Shown here: positions 53,977 through 64,000 of the stretch, one piece after another
Position numbering within the stretch: position 1 is the first letter of the stretch
How the letters are laid out: the number at the start of each line of letters is the position of its first letter
Assembly (NCBI GenBank): GCA_027625915.1
Contig: JANTQA010000021.1
Span: 3,596,001 to 3,660,000, forward strand
Direction: 5' to 3'
Length of the DNA stretch: 64,000 nt
DNA from: Anaeramoeba flamelloides
Lineage: Eukaryota > Metamonada > Anaeramoebidae
Notes under the pieces: model-generated
Databases searched by the model: none
The model's input: only the letters and a program-made list of their open reading frames with translations
What the model was told of the DNA's origin: nothing
Program-made: the position numbers and the translations under genes

Positions 53977-54411
53977 CAGTTGTGGAAAAAAAGTGAAACT
54001 GGAAAAAAAGTGAAACACGGTTTTTAATTGGGAACATTACTGAAAATTCAAAGTAAGATCAATGAAAAAAAGAATAAATAAATAAATAAAGAGAAAATGA
54101 AGTATTCGCCACAATAACAGTTTTTTTAATACTATTATTAGGTATGGGTTTTTCTTTGATTGATCAATTATTAAAAATTTGTTCAAAAAATTGACTATTT
54201 TTTGAGATCTCAAAAAACCACACACACAATTTCGATAAATCAGTAGATTTAAATAGTATTTGTTGGGTTGATTGAAAATTATATACTGGATTATTATTTG
54301 AAGTTAATTGGTTTCTTCTTTTTATTGATTTTACTTTTCATTTTCAGTAATGTTCCCAATTAAAAACCGTGTTTCACTTTTTTTCCAGTTTCACTTTTTT
54401 TCCACAACAGT
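53977..54411. mobile_element. MITE family B, copy 2 (young)
   Basis: 435 bp. The inverted arms, about 68 bases beginning GTTGTGGAAAAAAAGTGAAA, are identical to each other, which indicates recent arrival. TA lies at 53975-53976 on the left and about 54412-54413 on the right. The inner arm TTTTTAATTGGGAACATTAC is shared with 10622-11950. It is non-coding. Confidence 0.9.
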
Positions 54412-54654
54412 TATATTAAATGCTTTGGCATTATTTTTTGTGGAATGGAAATAATTTTTTTTTTTCTTTGAATCTGTTCGAAATGCTTGAATGGTTTTGC
54501 AATTTTTAGAGGAGAAATAATTCGAACAGATTTCAGTTGAATGGGAATTAATTGGCGAAATGTAATACCACGGTGACTGCGAAATTTGTAGTGTATTCTT
54601 TACCAAAATTTTTTTTTTTCCCTCCTTTTTAATTACAGCAAGTTTCTTTGACAT
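54412..54654 (-). CDS. Small hypothetical protein cut by a MITE
   Basis: A minus-strand frame of 81 codons starting MSKKLAVIKKEGKKKI runs up to the young MITE. Beyond the MITE, allowing for one TA duplication, the frame would continue NPIKSFF and stop. The insertion therefore replaces the last few codons by element sequence (ending VVEKK). Lys- and Ser-rich, with no known domain. It may be a short gene or the first exon of a gene that includes the islands further down. Confidence 0.35.
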
Positions 54655-55628
54655 AGCGATCTTTCTTGTTTGTTTCTAAGGAGGAAAACATTGGCTTAAA
54701 ATGTACATCTTCTCAAATCTAATTTACAGACTTATTCTTTGATTAATTCCAAGCACTTGACTTTACCTCCTTTCTCAAATTAAAAGAATGACCAAACAAA
54801 ACCAAAAATTTTTTCCCTTTTATTCTCCAATAAAAAAAAAAATAAACGAAAAATTGAATATTTACTATGTGTCCTCCGATTTACAAGTACTCTTTTCACT
54901 CTTCAACAATTAAGATCACTTTCAATTGCCAAAGTTCAGAAGATGTTCTTCTCAACCGAAAAAAATAAAATCATGACACGAAAATTAAAGGTCTCCAAAA
55001 TTAAGAGTCACTTTTTGGTCAAACAAGAATTTAAACATACACGAAAAAAAAAAAAAAATAACAAAAAAAGTTTGAAGAACAAGAGTTTGTAATCTCAAAG
55101 TAAATTTAAATTTATTTTCGATCAAAAAACAGAGAAACAAGTTTGTTGATCATCACAAATACTAGGATCAAATTACCTTTTAAATTTATGTTTTTGTCAA
55201 AACTTTTAAATATTTTCGTTTAATTGGGATCTTTTCAGACTGTGAAAAACTGAAGAACGAGAATTACAATTTTCGTTTCAAAAAGAATTTTCCAAATCAA
55301 GAAAATTATTACTTTTAATGTTGTCAGTAATAAAAGTAGAAGCCACGAAGTGGTGTCACTACTCTTTATTAATCAATTTGTTTCTGTTAGTAAATAATAA
55401 GACAGTTTTTTCTTCAAGCAAAAACATGAGAACGGGAAGTGGATCAATAATGACAACAATTATACAAAAATGTCACTCTGAAAATACAAGGTTGGCAAGT
55501 TTTTTCGAATCACATATTTTAATCGTCCAACTTTAAAAAAAAAAAAACGGAGGAAAAAAAAAAATCAAAAACATTTATTTTTCTTTTATTTTCAACCACC
55601 AAAAGGAACAAATCTTAGTTATTTTCTT
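54655..55628. other. Intergenic, divergent promoter region
   Basis: Lies between a minus-strand frame and the plus-strand giant gene. A plus-strand frame at 55318-55536 has no conserved features. No gene is called here. Confidence 0.4.
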
Positions 55629-58600
55629 ATGACAAATCTGTTTGATAGGAATAAGATCGATCAAATAGCAAAGAGCATTGATTTTTACAACTCTGGTTGG
55701 TTGGAGGATTCACTTTTTTCTCTTTCTCAAGTTCTGAAAAAAGAGTATCTTGGGTATGGTGATCTAAGGTTTTTTATTGACGAAATTGGACGAAACAAGA
55801 ATTTTGAAAAAATTCTCTGGCAAAATATATTTGCAACAAGATACAATCGGGGATTCATTGACTCTGCTTCGATTAGCTTTACGTTATTGAATTATTCTGG
55901 AGCCAACTTTAGTGGTTTAGATTTAAGGTACATCTCATTGGAAGGATCTGACCTTAGCAATGGCATTTACCATAAAACCAATTTCTCATTTGCGTGCTTC
56001 AAAGATGTCAACTTTAGCCAAGGGTATTTCAAGGACGCATTATTTGTGGATGCATCTTTTGAGAATTGCTATTTCAACGGGCTGCAATATACTGAAAATA
56101 GATCCTATACGAAGGTTTTGGCAAGTGAATGGAAAAATTGCTTGTTACTCCTGAAACCAAATAACATTGATCAAATGACAATCACCCAGGGGAAAGGCAA
56201 GAGGGTTGAATTGAAAACAGATCTTTTAAAGGATCCTCAATCTCCGCTGACAGATTTTAAAATCCTTGGCAAGAACATTATCACAAGCAACACAAAGAAC
56301 ACAATTGAAATCTTTGAAACTGATTTCACAAGGATGAAGAGCAAGGACAAAAAAAATTACAACTTTACCAGCCAACAATTTATGACTGTGGAGGAAGGAA
56401 TTTTAAGGAAACACAATAGCTTAGTCAAGGGCATTGATTTGTTCAAAAAATCGAGGGAACTATACTCCTTTGACAAGGACAATACGATCATCAAATGGTC
56501 GAAGTTAAGCAAACCACCCAGGGATTTTTTATCTGAGCTCACGAATATTCACAAGATTGTTGCGAAAGAAGCGAAGGAGATTTTGGCTGTAATTAGCCTA
56601 AACTGTCTGTGCATCTGGCGATGTAAAGATCTTTCCAAGCCGTGTCTAAAGTTTACGCCGCATAGTGGTACAATAAAGGATGTAGTGTTTGATCTCGAGG
56701 GTGATCATGTCATAACCTGTTCCGAGGACTGCCTGATCAAGATTATCAAGATTGAACTCTCGAAGAACGAAAACACCGGAACCTATAAACTTGTGAAAGT
56801 ACTGCAAGGACACCACCAAGCAGTTAACTGTCTTGCCTTTAATCATACCTGTACTCTTCTGGCGAGTGCAGGGATGGATGGGAAAATAATCATCTGGAAT
56901 ACGAAAAACTTTCAAATAATCAATGTTTTCACCATTTTTAAGGGAAATGTTATCGATCTCGATTTCATGCCCACTGTGGAGAAATTTTGTCGGTATCGAA
57001 TCAATAATAGAAACACAAATTCCAAAGATCCTGTATTGAGTGACCATTTTGATACACTGGTTAGTCTTTCGGATCAACAACTTCAAATATTTAACATCAA
57101 TAAAAATAAGACCAGTCTAAATATGAATAAGCAAAATGCATTGGTGTTTTTCCAAAAGCAATTGGTGCAGTGCAATAAAAGCAAAATCTCTTATATTAAC
57201 GAGTTACACAATATTGTTGTCTTTGATCTCAAAGCATTACAATACGATCAAATTCTGATGAGTCAAAATATCAATTACAACCAAGAGAATATTTTTTACA
57301 AGGGCAACAAGATCAAGCAAGATAATTTTTATATAAAATATATCAAGACGACAAAAAATAATGCAAAAAATAATCTCTTGGCGCTTGTAGATTCTCAAAA
57401 TAATTTGCAAATAATAAATTTACTGACCCAAAAATTGATCTATCGCCTGAAGAATTTTGACGATTATATTATTAACAAGTTAATATTTCTCAAAAGTAAA
57501 GAGTTTTTGATTGTTACGAATAAGGGAAAGATTTATAAAATCAATCTCTATAACAACAAAAGGATCCAAGTGATCTCAAAAAAGGTCACGATTGAGAACA
57601 TTAAATATTCTCCCAAAATGGACTATTTGGTCTACACAAATAAAGAAAACGAAATTTATTTCCACAGTTTAAAGAAGGGTATTCACCAGAATCGGTTTTC
57701 ATTGCCTAATAACAATCCAGTTCACAAATATTTGTTTCACCCGTATGAACCAGTGGTGTTAATGTCATTTACAAATTTAATAAACTTTTACAATTTACAC
57801 TCGGGGAAAGTTGTCAAGACAATTATTATCAAAAAGGAGATTATAAATGAGATTATCTTTACAAAGGATGGAACAAAAATAATAGCCAGTGGGGAAATGG
57901 AAGAGAAATCAAATAAGAACGAAAAAGAGGCGGGTTATTGCATAAGCATTTGGGACACATCCTTTATATCAAATCTAAATCTTAATAAAAAAACTGATCA
58001 ATCCCAAATTACAATTACTCTTCTGAAAAAATTTTCAGTACACTCTGACAAAATAACCTGTCTAAGAACCATTCAAAATGACAGATTATTAATTTCAGGG
58101 TCACAGGATTGTACAATTGGTATCTATGATCTAATACAAGACAAACATTTAAAGAAACTTGTTGGACATAATATGGGCATTTTCAAGATTAAAACTGATC
58201 AAAGCGAATCACATTTAATTTCAATTAGCAATGACTGTATTTTGATTTGGTCTTTGTTGGAAGACAGCAAATCGTGCCAGTATCGCGCAGAACCACTCCT
58301 GATTAAAAAAATTGGACTTTTATCATTAAATATCCAAGGAACTAATTTGAATATCAATCGTAATCTTCGAAAGGAAAAATCGAAATGGAGGAAGAACTCT
58401 AAAATGAATTCAGATTTAATCAAAGAGAAAGAAGCCATTTATCAAAATAAATATTATCAATTATTCATTAAATACTATCTTAGTGAGATGCTGTTAAGTC
58501 TTGAAAGGAAATATAATATAAATCTGGAAATACCACCTCGTCTCAATAAACAACAATTGGAAACTAAAATTAATAGATTAAATAAAATGATACCCAATAG

Positions 58601-61553
58601 ACCTTTATTCGATATTTCAAAAAAAATTCTAAATGGAGAAGGAAATATTGAAATGGACAAAATGTTAAATATAAGCCAACAGGATATTGAAAAAATCCAT
58701 AATTTGTCCTCAAGATATAAAGAAAAAACAAAATCTGAGGATCTCAAGTTATTTTATATAATTTTAAAATTGTTACTTACCAAGAATATTAATACAAATG
58801 AGGGTGCGAATAATAAAATATCAAATTCAATAAAAAATATATCAAAAAGAAAAAACTTTATGTATTTAATTCAAATACAACATAAAATTCGAAAAAAAAA
58901 GCCACTACCAGCAACCTATTTTCCAAAATGCCAATTATTAAATTATTGTAATCAAAATTACCGTATCGATTTGGAATTTGATTCATTTGGAAACTTGCTA
59001 TTTAAATTACATGAAGATGACTATCGAAAGGGATTGTATCGCTCAATACCCTTGAAAAATTCACTAAATAATTCGTATTTAAATACTAGTCTTCAATTTT
59101 TATTAAAAATCCCGAATATACTTGGAATGATTAACCAGAATAAAACAGATCTCATTTTGGCGATCGACAACAAAATGATCAAGAATAAATTCGTAAAGAA
59201 TGAAAGTCAAATTGCGTTAAAGGGGTTAAAATACTGTTACTTTTTATTGTTTTATATGCGTTATAAAAATAGTAAATTCTATGACAAATACAATGATAAG
59301 GGGAAACTATTGAACGAAGAAAGATTTGAAAAAAAAAAATTCAAATTTATGGTCTTTTTACAAAATTATTATTATTTCCTGATAAATTGTCAAGGCGAGA
59401 TCAAAAAATTATTAAATTTAATTGTTGTAGATTGGTTACATTTGTCAAATCTTGATATGACTGTCAATTTATTTGACAAAAATGACAAGATAATAAAAGA
59501 ATATTCTTTGAAAAATCAAAACCCATTCATTAATCTGTGCTTGTCAAACAGGAAGAAACATTATCAGAATATACAAGAAAGTTTGAATTTCTTTTTTGAA
59601 CAAAAAATAAATGTGAAAAATAATTGGTCCTTTCTCGGGAAAGAGATTCAAAATTTGAAAAGTATCAACAAAATTAAATATACCTTTAATAACAATGACA
59701 ACCAATTCCTATTCTTATTCTTTGATCATTCCAAAGCCTTACACAAAAATAACCGACAAAACCAATTGGATGAGCAAGAACCAGTGACAGTGATCAATAA
59801 ATTCATCGAGGTTCCCTTTAAACAAGAAAAAGTTGACTACCAATTGATTTCATTGATATATTACATAGGTAATGTCAATATTAACAATGGGCACTTTTAT
59901 GTCATAACAAAGGAAAAAGAGAAGTGGGTTGAATATAACGATCAAAGGGTCCATTTAAGAAATTTTGGTGAGCTAAATGTCAGCAATTTGCACTGTTGTT
60001 GTTATATCAGAATATCAAAAGAAAATCTGAAAAAGGAAAAGGAAAAAGAAAAGAAAAAGGAAAAAGAAAAGAGAAAAGAAAAAAAAAAGAAAAAGGAAAA
60101 GGAAAAGGAAAAGGAAAAGGAAAAGGAAAAGGAAAAGGAAAAGGAAAAGGAAAAGGAAAAGGAAAAAGAAAAGGAAAAAGAAAAAGAAAATATTATAAAT
60201 ATAAGAGAAAAAGAAAAGAAAAAAAAAAAGAAATATACTGGAAAAGAAAAAAAAAAACTTTCACAAAGAGAAAGATCAAAAACAAGAGATAAAAAAATCA
60301 AAAAAGAAAAAGTCGATACCAAAGAGAAAGGTAAAGAAAATGAAAAAGAAAAGTCTAAAGAAAGAGAAAAAAGAAAAGATATTGAGAAGCAGAGAAAAGA
60401 GAAAGTGGGGGAGGTAGATCTTAGGAAACCTATTGAACAGTTAAATCTCATCAAGACCAATAACAAGATTAACAACCTTCTTTATCCACATAATATCCTC
60501 TTGAAAATCAATAAACGTTCTATTAAAAAGATTATAACCAATAAAAATGATAAGAATCAAATTCTGATAATTGATCAAAACTCTTACAGTTACTGTTTGT
60601 CTTTCCCAAAATTAGATTACGTTAAACTCTTTTACAAACAGTTTGATTTGCAAATTGACTTTATACAAAAAAGTAACTTTCGAACCCTAATACAAGAAAT
60701 TTCGACAAAAATTCATGATTTAATCTTACAAAAAAGAAAATTAATAAAAAGGCTAAATAGTGGGATCACCTTTGATGATATTAAAAATACCATATTAGGA
60801 GATTTTAAAATATTCGAAACCATAGTCAAAGATAAGTATCTGATCAAAATACATTTGGTGAAAGTTGTTCTTGATTTAATCGATCTTGAAAATGTCCAAA
60901 TACATACGAACCAATCATGGCAAGCATTAAATTCAAATGAGGTCAGTTTGATTAACCCAGATATTCAAACACCAATCATTTATCGCTTTAATATGTTTGA
61001 TTTTGAAAAGATTGACGATTTCAAAAAACATGTTGAGTCCAAACTCAAATCAGATGCTACAAAGAACTTTTATTATGAAAGTTATAATCTTTTATACCCA
61101 AAGCAGGTGAGTTCTAATGAAGATCTGAATAAAGAAGAAAGCAGTGATGATGATGATCTTGAACTTAATAAAGTTCGAGTCAAGAAGATCATTGAAGATA
61201 AAAAAGAAAGAATTAATGTCTTAAACACAGAGATTGAAATTTTAAAAGGTAAATTATATGATGGGTTATCACGTAAAGAGGTAATTAAATATTTAAAACT
61301 ATGGTTACATACAATTGAAGATTATCCAAATCCTTTCCGAATTACTGTCATTAATTATAAAGAATCCGAGAAGAATCCAAATGAAATTATTTGTGAAACA
61401 AGATTTCAAATTTGGGGTGTCACAGAAAAAAACAAATTAACAAATTTTATTATAAATGTAAATAATTACAAAAAAAAAGAGAAATTACTAATAGATTTGA
61501 AAAAACGATTAATCGAAGAAAAAGATGATTATATAAAAACTAACAATCTTTAG
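55629..61553 (+). CDS. Pentapeptide / WD40 / inactive USP giant protein
   Basis: 1974 residues, single exon, TAG stop. After an 80-residue leader come pentapeptide repeats at about 85-155 (ANFSGLDL, SDLSNG, VNFSQGYF). WD40-type beta-propeller blades follow from about 300 to 880 (GHHQAVNCLAFNHTCTLLAS; DGKIIIWN; HSDKITCLRTI; SQDCTIGIYD; SNDCILIWSL). A ubiquitin-specific-protease fold spans about 1137-1455: the Cys box reads PLKNSLNNSYLNTSLQ, with Ser1149 where active USPs have the nucleophilic Cys, while the His box INNGHFYVI (His1422) and the later W..YND remain. It should thus be catalytically dead. A Lys/Glu repeat (KEKE, about 1464-1530) follows, then an unrecognised C-terminal region with coiled coil. 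Dead USPs act as scaffolds in other eukaryotes, as in PAN2; a ubiquitin-related scaffold role is inference. Confidence 0.88.
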   Translation: MTNLFDRNKIDQIAKSIDFYNSGWLEDSLFSLSQVLKKEYLGYGDLRFFIDEIGRNKNFEKILWQNIFATRYNRGFIDSASISFTLLNYSGANFSGLDLRYISLEGSDLSNGIYHKTNFSFACFKDVNFSQGYFKDALFVDASFENCYFNGLQYTENRSYTKVLASEWKNCLLLLKPNNIDQMTITQGKGKRVELKTDLLKDPQSPLTDFKILGKNIITSNTKNTIEIFETDFTRMKSKDKKNYNFTSQQFMTVEEGILRKHNSLVKGIDLFKKSRELYSFDKDNTIIKWSKLSKPPRDFLSELTNIHKIVAKEAKEILAVISLNCLCIWRCKDLSKPCLKFTPHSGTIKDVVFDLEGDHVITCSEDCLIKIIKIELSKNENTGTYKLVKVLQGHHQAVNCLAFNHTCTLLASAGMDGKIIIWNTKNFQIINVFTIFKGNVIDLDFMPTVEKFCRYRINNRNTNSKDPVLSDHFDTLVSLSDQQLQIFNINKNKTSLNMNKQNALVFFQKQLVQCNKSKISYINELHNIVVFDLKALQYDQILMSQNINYNQENIFYKGNKIKQDNFYIKYIKTTKNNAKNNLLALVDSQNNLQIINLLTQKLIYRLKNFDDYIINKLIFLKSKEFLIVTNKGKIYKINLYNNKRIQVISKKVTIENIKYSPKMDYLVYTNKENEIYFHSLKKGIHQNRFSLPNNNPVHKYLFHPYEPVVLMSFTNLINFYNLHSGKVVKTIIIKKEIINEIIFTKDGTKIIASGEMEEKSNKNEKEAGYCISIWDTSFISNLNLNKKTDQSQITITLLKKFSVHSDKITCLRTIQNDRLLISGSQDCTIGIYDLIQDKHLKKLVGHNMGIFKIKTDQSESHLISISNDCILIWSLLEDSKSCQYRAEPLLIKKIGLLSLNIQGTNLNINRNLRKEKSKWRKNSKMNSDLIKEKEAIYQNKYYQLFIKYYLSEMLLSLERKYNINLEIPPRLNKQQLETKINRLNKMIPNRPLFDISKKILNGEGNIEMDKMLNISQQDIEKIHNLSSRYKEKTKSEDLKLFYIILKLLLTKNINTNEGANNKISNSIKNISKRKNFMYLIQIQHKIRKKKPLPATYFPKCQLLNYCNQNYRIDLEFDSFGNLLFKLHEDDYRKGLYRSIPLKNSLNNSYLNTSLQFLLKIPNILGMINQNKTDLILAIDNKMIKNKFVKNESQIALKGLKYCYFLLFYMRYKNSKFYDKYNDKGKLLNEERFEKKKFKFMVFLQNYYYFLINCQGEIKKLLNLIVVDWLHLSNLDMTVNLFDKNDKIIKEYSLKNQNPFINLCLSNRKKHYQNIQESLNFFFEQKINVKNNWSFLGKEIQNLKSINKIKYTFNNNDNQFLFLFFDHSKALHKNNRQNQLDEQEPVTVINKFIEVPFKQEKVDYQLISLIYYIGNVNINNGHFYVITKEKEKWVEYNDQRVHLRNFGELNVSNLHCCCYIRISKENLKKEKEKEKKKEKEKRKEKKKKKEKEKEKEKEKEKEKEKEKEKEKEKEKEKEKENIINIREKEKKKKKKYTGKEKKKLSQRERSKTRDKKIKKEKVDTKEKGKENEKEKSKEREKRKDIEKQRKEKVGEVDLRKPIEQLNLIKTNNKINNLLYPHNILLKINKRSIKKIITNKNDKNQILIIDQNSYSYCLSFPKLDYVKLFYKQFDLQIDFIQKSNFRTLIQEISTKIHDLILQKRKLIKRLNSGITFDDIKNTILGDFKIFETIVKDKYLIKIHLVKVVLDLIDLENVQIHTNQSWQALNSNEVSLINPDIQTPIIYRFNMFDFEKIDDFKKHVESKLKSDATKNFYYESYNLLYPKQVSSNEDLNKEESSDDDDLELNKVRVKKIIEDKKERINVLNTEIEILKGKLYDGLSRKEVIKYLKLWLHTIEDYPNPFRITVINYKESEKNPNEIICETRFQIWGVTEKNKLTNFIINVNNYKKKEKLLIDLKKRLIEEKDDYIKTNNL
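60025..60260 (+). repeat. Coding purine repeat (AAGGAA)n
   Basis: About 230 bases almost purely A and G on the plus strand, with about 14 exact AAGGAA units at 60093-60180. It codes the Lys-Glu repeat of the giant protein. All three plus frames are open over it, so overlapping frames here carry no information. Confidence 0.95.
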
Positions 61554-62355
61554 GTGTGGAAATTGTTCGATCAGTGTGAGGTTCGAGTTGGGTATATTAT
61601 ATTGTTCAAACTTTCCATAACTTTGATTTTTTTTTTTTATTCAAAAGGTTTTTTAAACACACTTAGATGTTTGTAAATTACAAATAAAATTATATAATGA
61701 AATAATATTTATTATCTTTTTGTTCTTATATTTTAATGTAAAAGGGGTTATGATTGAGTTATAATTTTTTATGATTAAAAATATCATGGATTTCTTTCTT
61801 TCTTCAATCATATAATGATCTTTTATTTATACTATATTATAATATAAAATAGAATATTTACAAGTTATCAATCAAGCTCGACAATTTTAAAATTTAAGGC
61901 CATTGACTAATTGTTTAATGGTATAGCAACACTATAACAACAACTAGAATTGAAATATGTGATAATTTATTAAAAATTATGTTAGTTGCTCTACAGTTCT
62001 AGATTCTCAAAAAATTTATAAAAAAAATAAAAACTTTTTAATTTTACTAATATCTACAATTATAATTTAAGCGAAATTTAATTTTTACAAAAAAATCAAA
62101 ATGTAAATTTGGAGAAATTTATTAAATTTTTTTATTGAGATTATTTCTTTGAGAGCTAAAATTAAATCCTACTCTTTGTATTTTCAAATTTTTATTAATT
62201 CAATATTTGATAATTATTTGAATATCATTTTACTGGCAAAGATTCTCCAAATCCAAATATTCTAGAGATCTCAAAAAAAGTAATTAAATAATAATTATTT
62301 TTTTTCAAAATTCGACTTTAGAAAAGAGAATTTCGGGTTTCATTGTATTTCTTAT
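61554..62355. other. 3' flank with a decayed LINE trace
   Basis: 61860-61930 on the plus strand reads YQSSSTILKFKA, the conserved LINE word seen at 19.1, 27.5 and 46.1 kb, and then decays. The rest is AT-rich without a gene. Confidence 0.45.
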
Positions 62356-62554
62356 ACCATCAGTTTGGTTTTAAAAAAAACAAACTTTCAACTAAATTTT
62401 AGGCTTAAAAAATAATTACATATTAATGTAAAAAATTTGGGTTCTAGTAAAATAATTTATAAAAAATAAAATTCGAATAAATGTGCCTTAATTCGAGATT
62501 TTTTTGTGCCTTAAATTTAGTTGAAAGTTTATGTCTTAAAAGTTGAAATGATCG
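62356..62554. mobile_element. MITE family C, copy 4
   Basis: About 199 bp between TA dinucleotides. The left end is CCATCAGTTTGGTTTTAAAA and the right arm GCCTTAAATTTAGTTGAAAG. It is diverged but colinear with the copies at 3956, 13034 and 13888. Confidence 0.65.
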
Positions 62555-64000
62555 TATATATTTAAATTTAATTATGTCATATCTTTTAAAATAAACTCTT
62601 TTGATTTTTTTTCCATAATATACTTTTAATATTATTTAATAATTGTTTTGGAAATAATTAAATTCTTATTTTTTTTTTTTATCTTGAAATATTTGAAAAA
62701 CTGATTTATTAATGATCAAATTTATAAACCATATCTTGTTTTTATCTTACAAAAAATACCAATCGATTTTCTAGATAATTCTTTTGAATTTTAATAAATA
62801 CAAATAGCTTCTTATTTAGAACGTTTTACTATTATTGGATTTTTTTAAAACTTCTTCTTACAAGATTTCCTCAACTTCAACTAATCAATTTAACTATTGA
62901 TATCATAACAATAAAATCAGAAAAAAAGATTTTTATTATCTTTTAAATTTTTCAAATTCATTATTTTGTGAATGTTGAAAAATATTTTTCATTCATAATA
63001 ATTGTTCTTTTTCTTAAAATACACGATTAATTTAGCAATTTTATTTCAATTCGAAATTAATTTTTAAAAAATGCCTGTAATAATTTGGAATTTTAAGATT
63101 CAAAAGATATGAATTAAATTAGAAATCATGAAATTTATCATTATACCAGTGCTAAAAATTAATTCCAGTTTCGATATTTAGTAACTATTCAAGTAATTTT
63201 CACATATTTTAGAATTAGAAAAAGAATAATTTGGATCATGACAAATTTATTCAAAAAAAAACAATTTATTTTGTAAAATAAATCAAAAAAAAAAAAAGAA
63301 ATTAAGTCAATGATCAGATCAAAAGATATTTTTCTTGTAGTTATATAACTGGTTGGGTGGTTGTAGGAGCATTTACAATGACAATATTTCTCAATTAAAA
63401 AATAATCATTTAATTTCAATTTTATTATAATATATGATTTTCTAATAAAAATACTCGGGATAAGAAAAGGATAAAATGCATTTTATCCTTTTAATTACTT
63501 AAAGTGAAATCACTCGTTAGATTAATTATTTTTTTAAAAACAGCAATTTAAATTTAAAATATTTCCGATTTGTAAAAAATTTTTTTTTCAAAATGATCTC
63601 CAAGTTAATTATTTATTATTTTAGAAAAATTTAATTTATAAGTAATTCACCTTAATTTGAAGTTAAATTTAAGTAACCATATTTTGCAACTTTGAGTTTG
63701 AATATTGATGTTTAAAATTCATTAAAATTTGACTTTGATATATAGATTTTTTAGGAAAAATCTTGGTTTTTTAGTAATACAAGGATCATTTATAATTGAT
63801 GAGATCAAACTTTGGTATCTTTTAAGAAAAAAATTTTTAGAGAATTTAAATGAGTGGAAAACCAAAACTATTTACATAAGATAAAATGTAACATGTTTTT
63901 TATTTTAGACTTTGTTATAGTAAATTAGTGAAAAAAAAACCAAGGAAGTGATTTTTAATTATGAATATTCAGAAAATTAATTAATAATTTCTTTTATTTA
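62555..64000. other. AT-rich tail of the window
   Basis: No gene. 63465-63492 is a perfect 28-base palindrome. 63680-63830 is a diverged partial copy of TTAA element 2. 63940-64000 is the start of a family J element cut by the window edge. A minus-strand frame at 63189-63419 has no conserved features. Confidence 0.5.
63465..63492. repeat. Perfect 28-base palindrome
   Basis: AAAAGGATAAAATG followed by its exact reverse complement, with no loop. Confidence 0.95.

Noticed and set aside
60002-60475. Long minus-strand Ser/Phe frame in the giant gene
   Set aside because: Antisense shadow of the purine repeat. The plus frame runs through conserved domains on both sides.
1-64000. Ciliate-type code with TAA/TAG read as Gln
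   Set aside because: Conserved frames end properly at TAA and TAG after their last domain, and Gln is coded by CAA/CAG throughout.
1-64000. tRNA, rRNA or other RNA genes
   Set aside because: No cloverleaf with A and B box spacing and no rRNA-like conserved stretch was recognised by eye. A covariance-model scan would be decisive.

Overview
The window is very AT-rich DNA from a eukaryote with sparse genes, long non-coding stretches, short GT-AG introns and a heavy load of small transposable elements. TAA and TAG both end long conserved reading frames, so the code looks standard and not ciliate-like. The protein set (kinase joined to an NB-ARC switch and TPRs, B-box/filamin/TLDc proteins, pentapeptide-WD40 giants, Asn/Lys/Gln-rich linkers) suggests a free-living amoeboid protist. 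Anaeramoeba-type metamonads are my best guess, from protein style only.

Six protein genes can be supported. They are: a kinase/NB-ARC/TPR protein on the minus strand (4547-8818); a two-exon double B-box protein (17108-18065) that ends abruptly beside mobile elements; a B-box/coiled-coil/filamin/TLDc protein (24526-26151); a protein with an HNH-like zinc motif (30348-32420); a two-exon RPA70-like ssDNA-binding protein on the minus strand in which a PB1 domain takes the place of the usual C-terminal OB fold (38694-41086); and a 1974-residue pentapeptide/WD40/inactive-USP protein (55629-61553). A seventh, weaker locus of minus-strand coding-like pieces lies at 53105-54654 and has a DNA transposon in it.

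Between the genes (roughly 0-4 kb, 10-16 kb, 18-24 kb, 26-30 kb, 32-38 kb, 42-53 kb and 62-64 kb) the sequence is a layered archive of non-autonomous DNA transposons. Two target-site classes dominate. Elements flanked by TA often carry Tc1/mariner-style ends starting CAGT or CTG. Elements flanked by TTAA have ends starting GGG or GGA, as in piggyBac-type transposons. No transposase gene is recognisable in the window. Nesting is common and lets insertions be ordered in time. LINE 3' ends occur as fragments at 14.1, 18.4-19.4, 27.2-27.6, 46.0 and 61.9 kb.

A further repeat type is a string of concatenated near-perfect hairpins (14.2, 18.8, 23.7-24.3, 27.6-28.1, 36.6-37.0 and 45.8-46.0 kb). In three cases it lies at the same position of the LINE reading frame.

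The genes do not form an obvious pathway. The kinase/NB-ARC protein, the B-box proteins, the USP-like scaffold and the HNH-like protein would all fit signalling or innate-defence roles, but that is inference.
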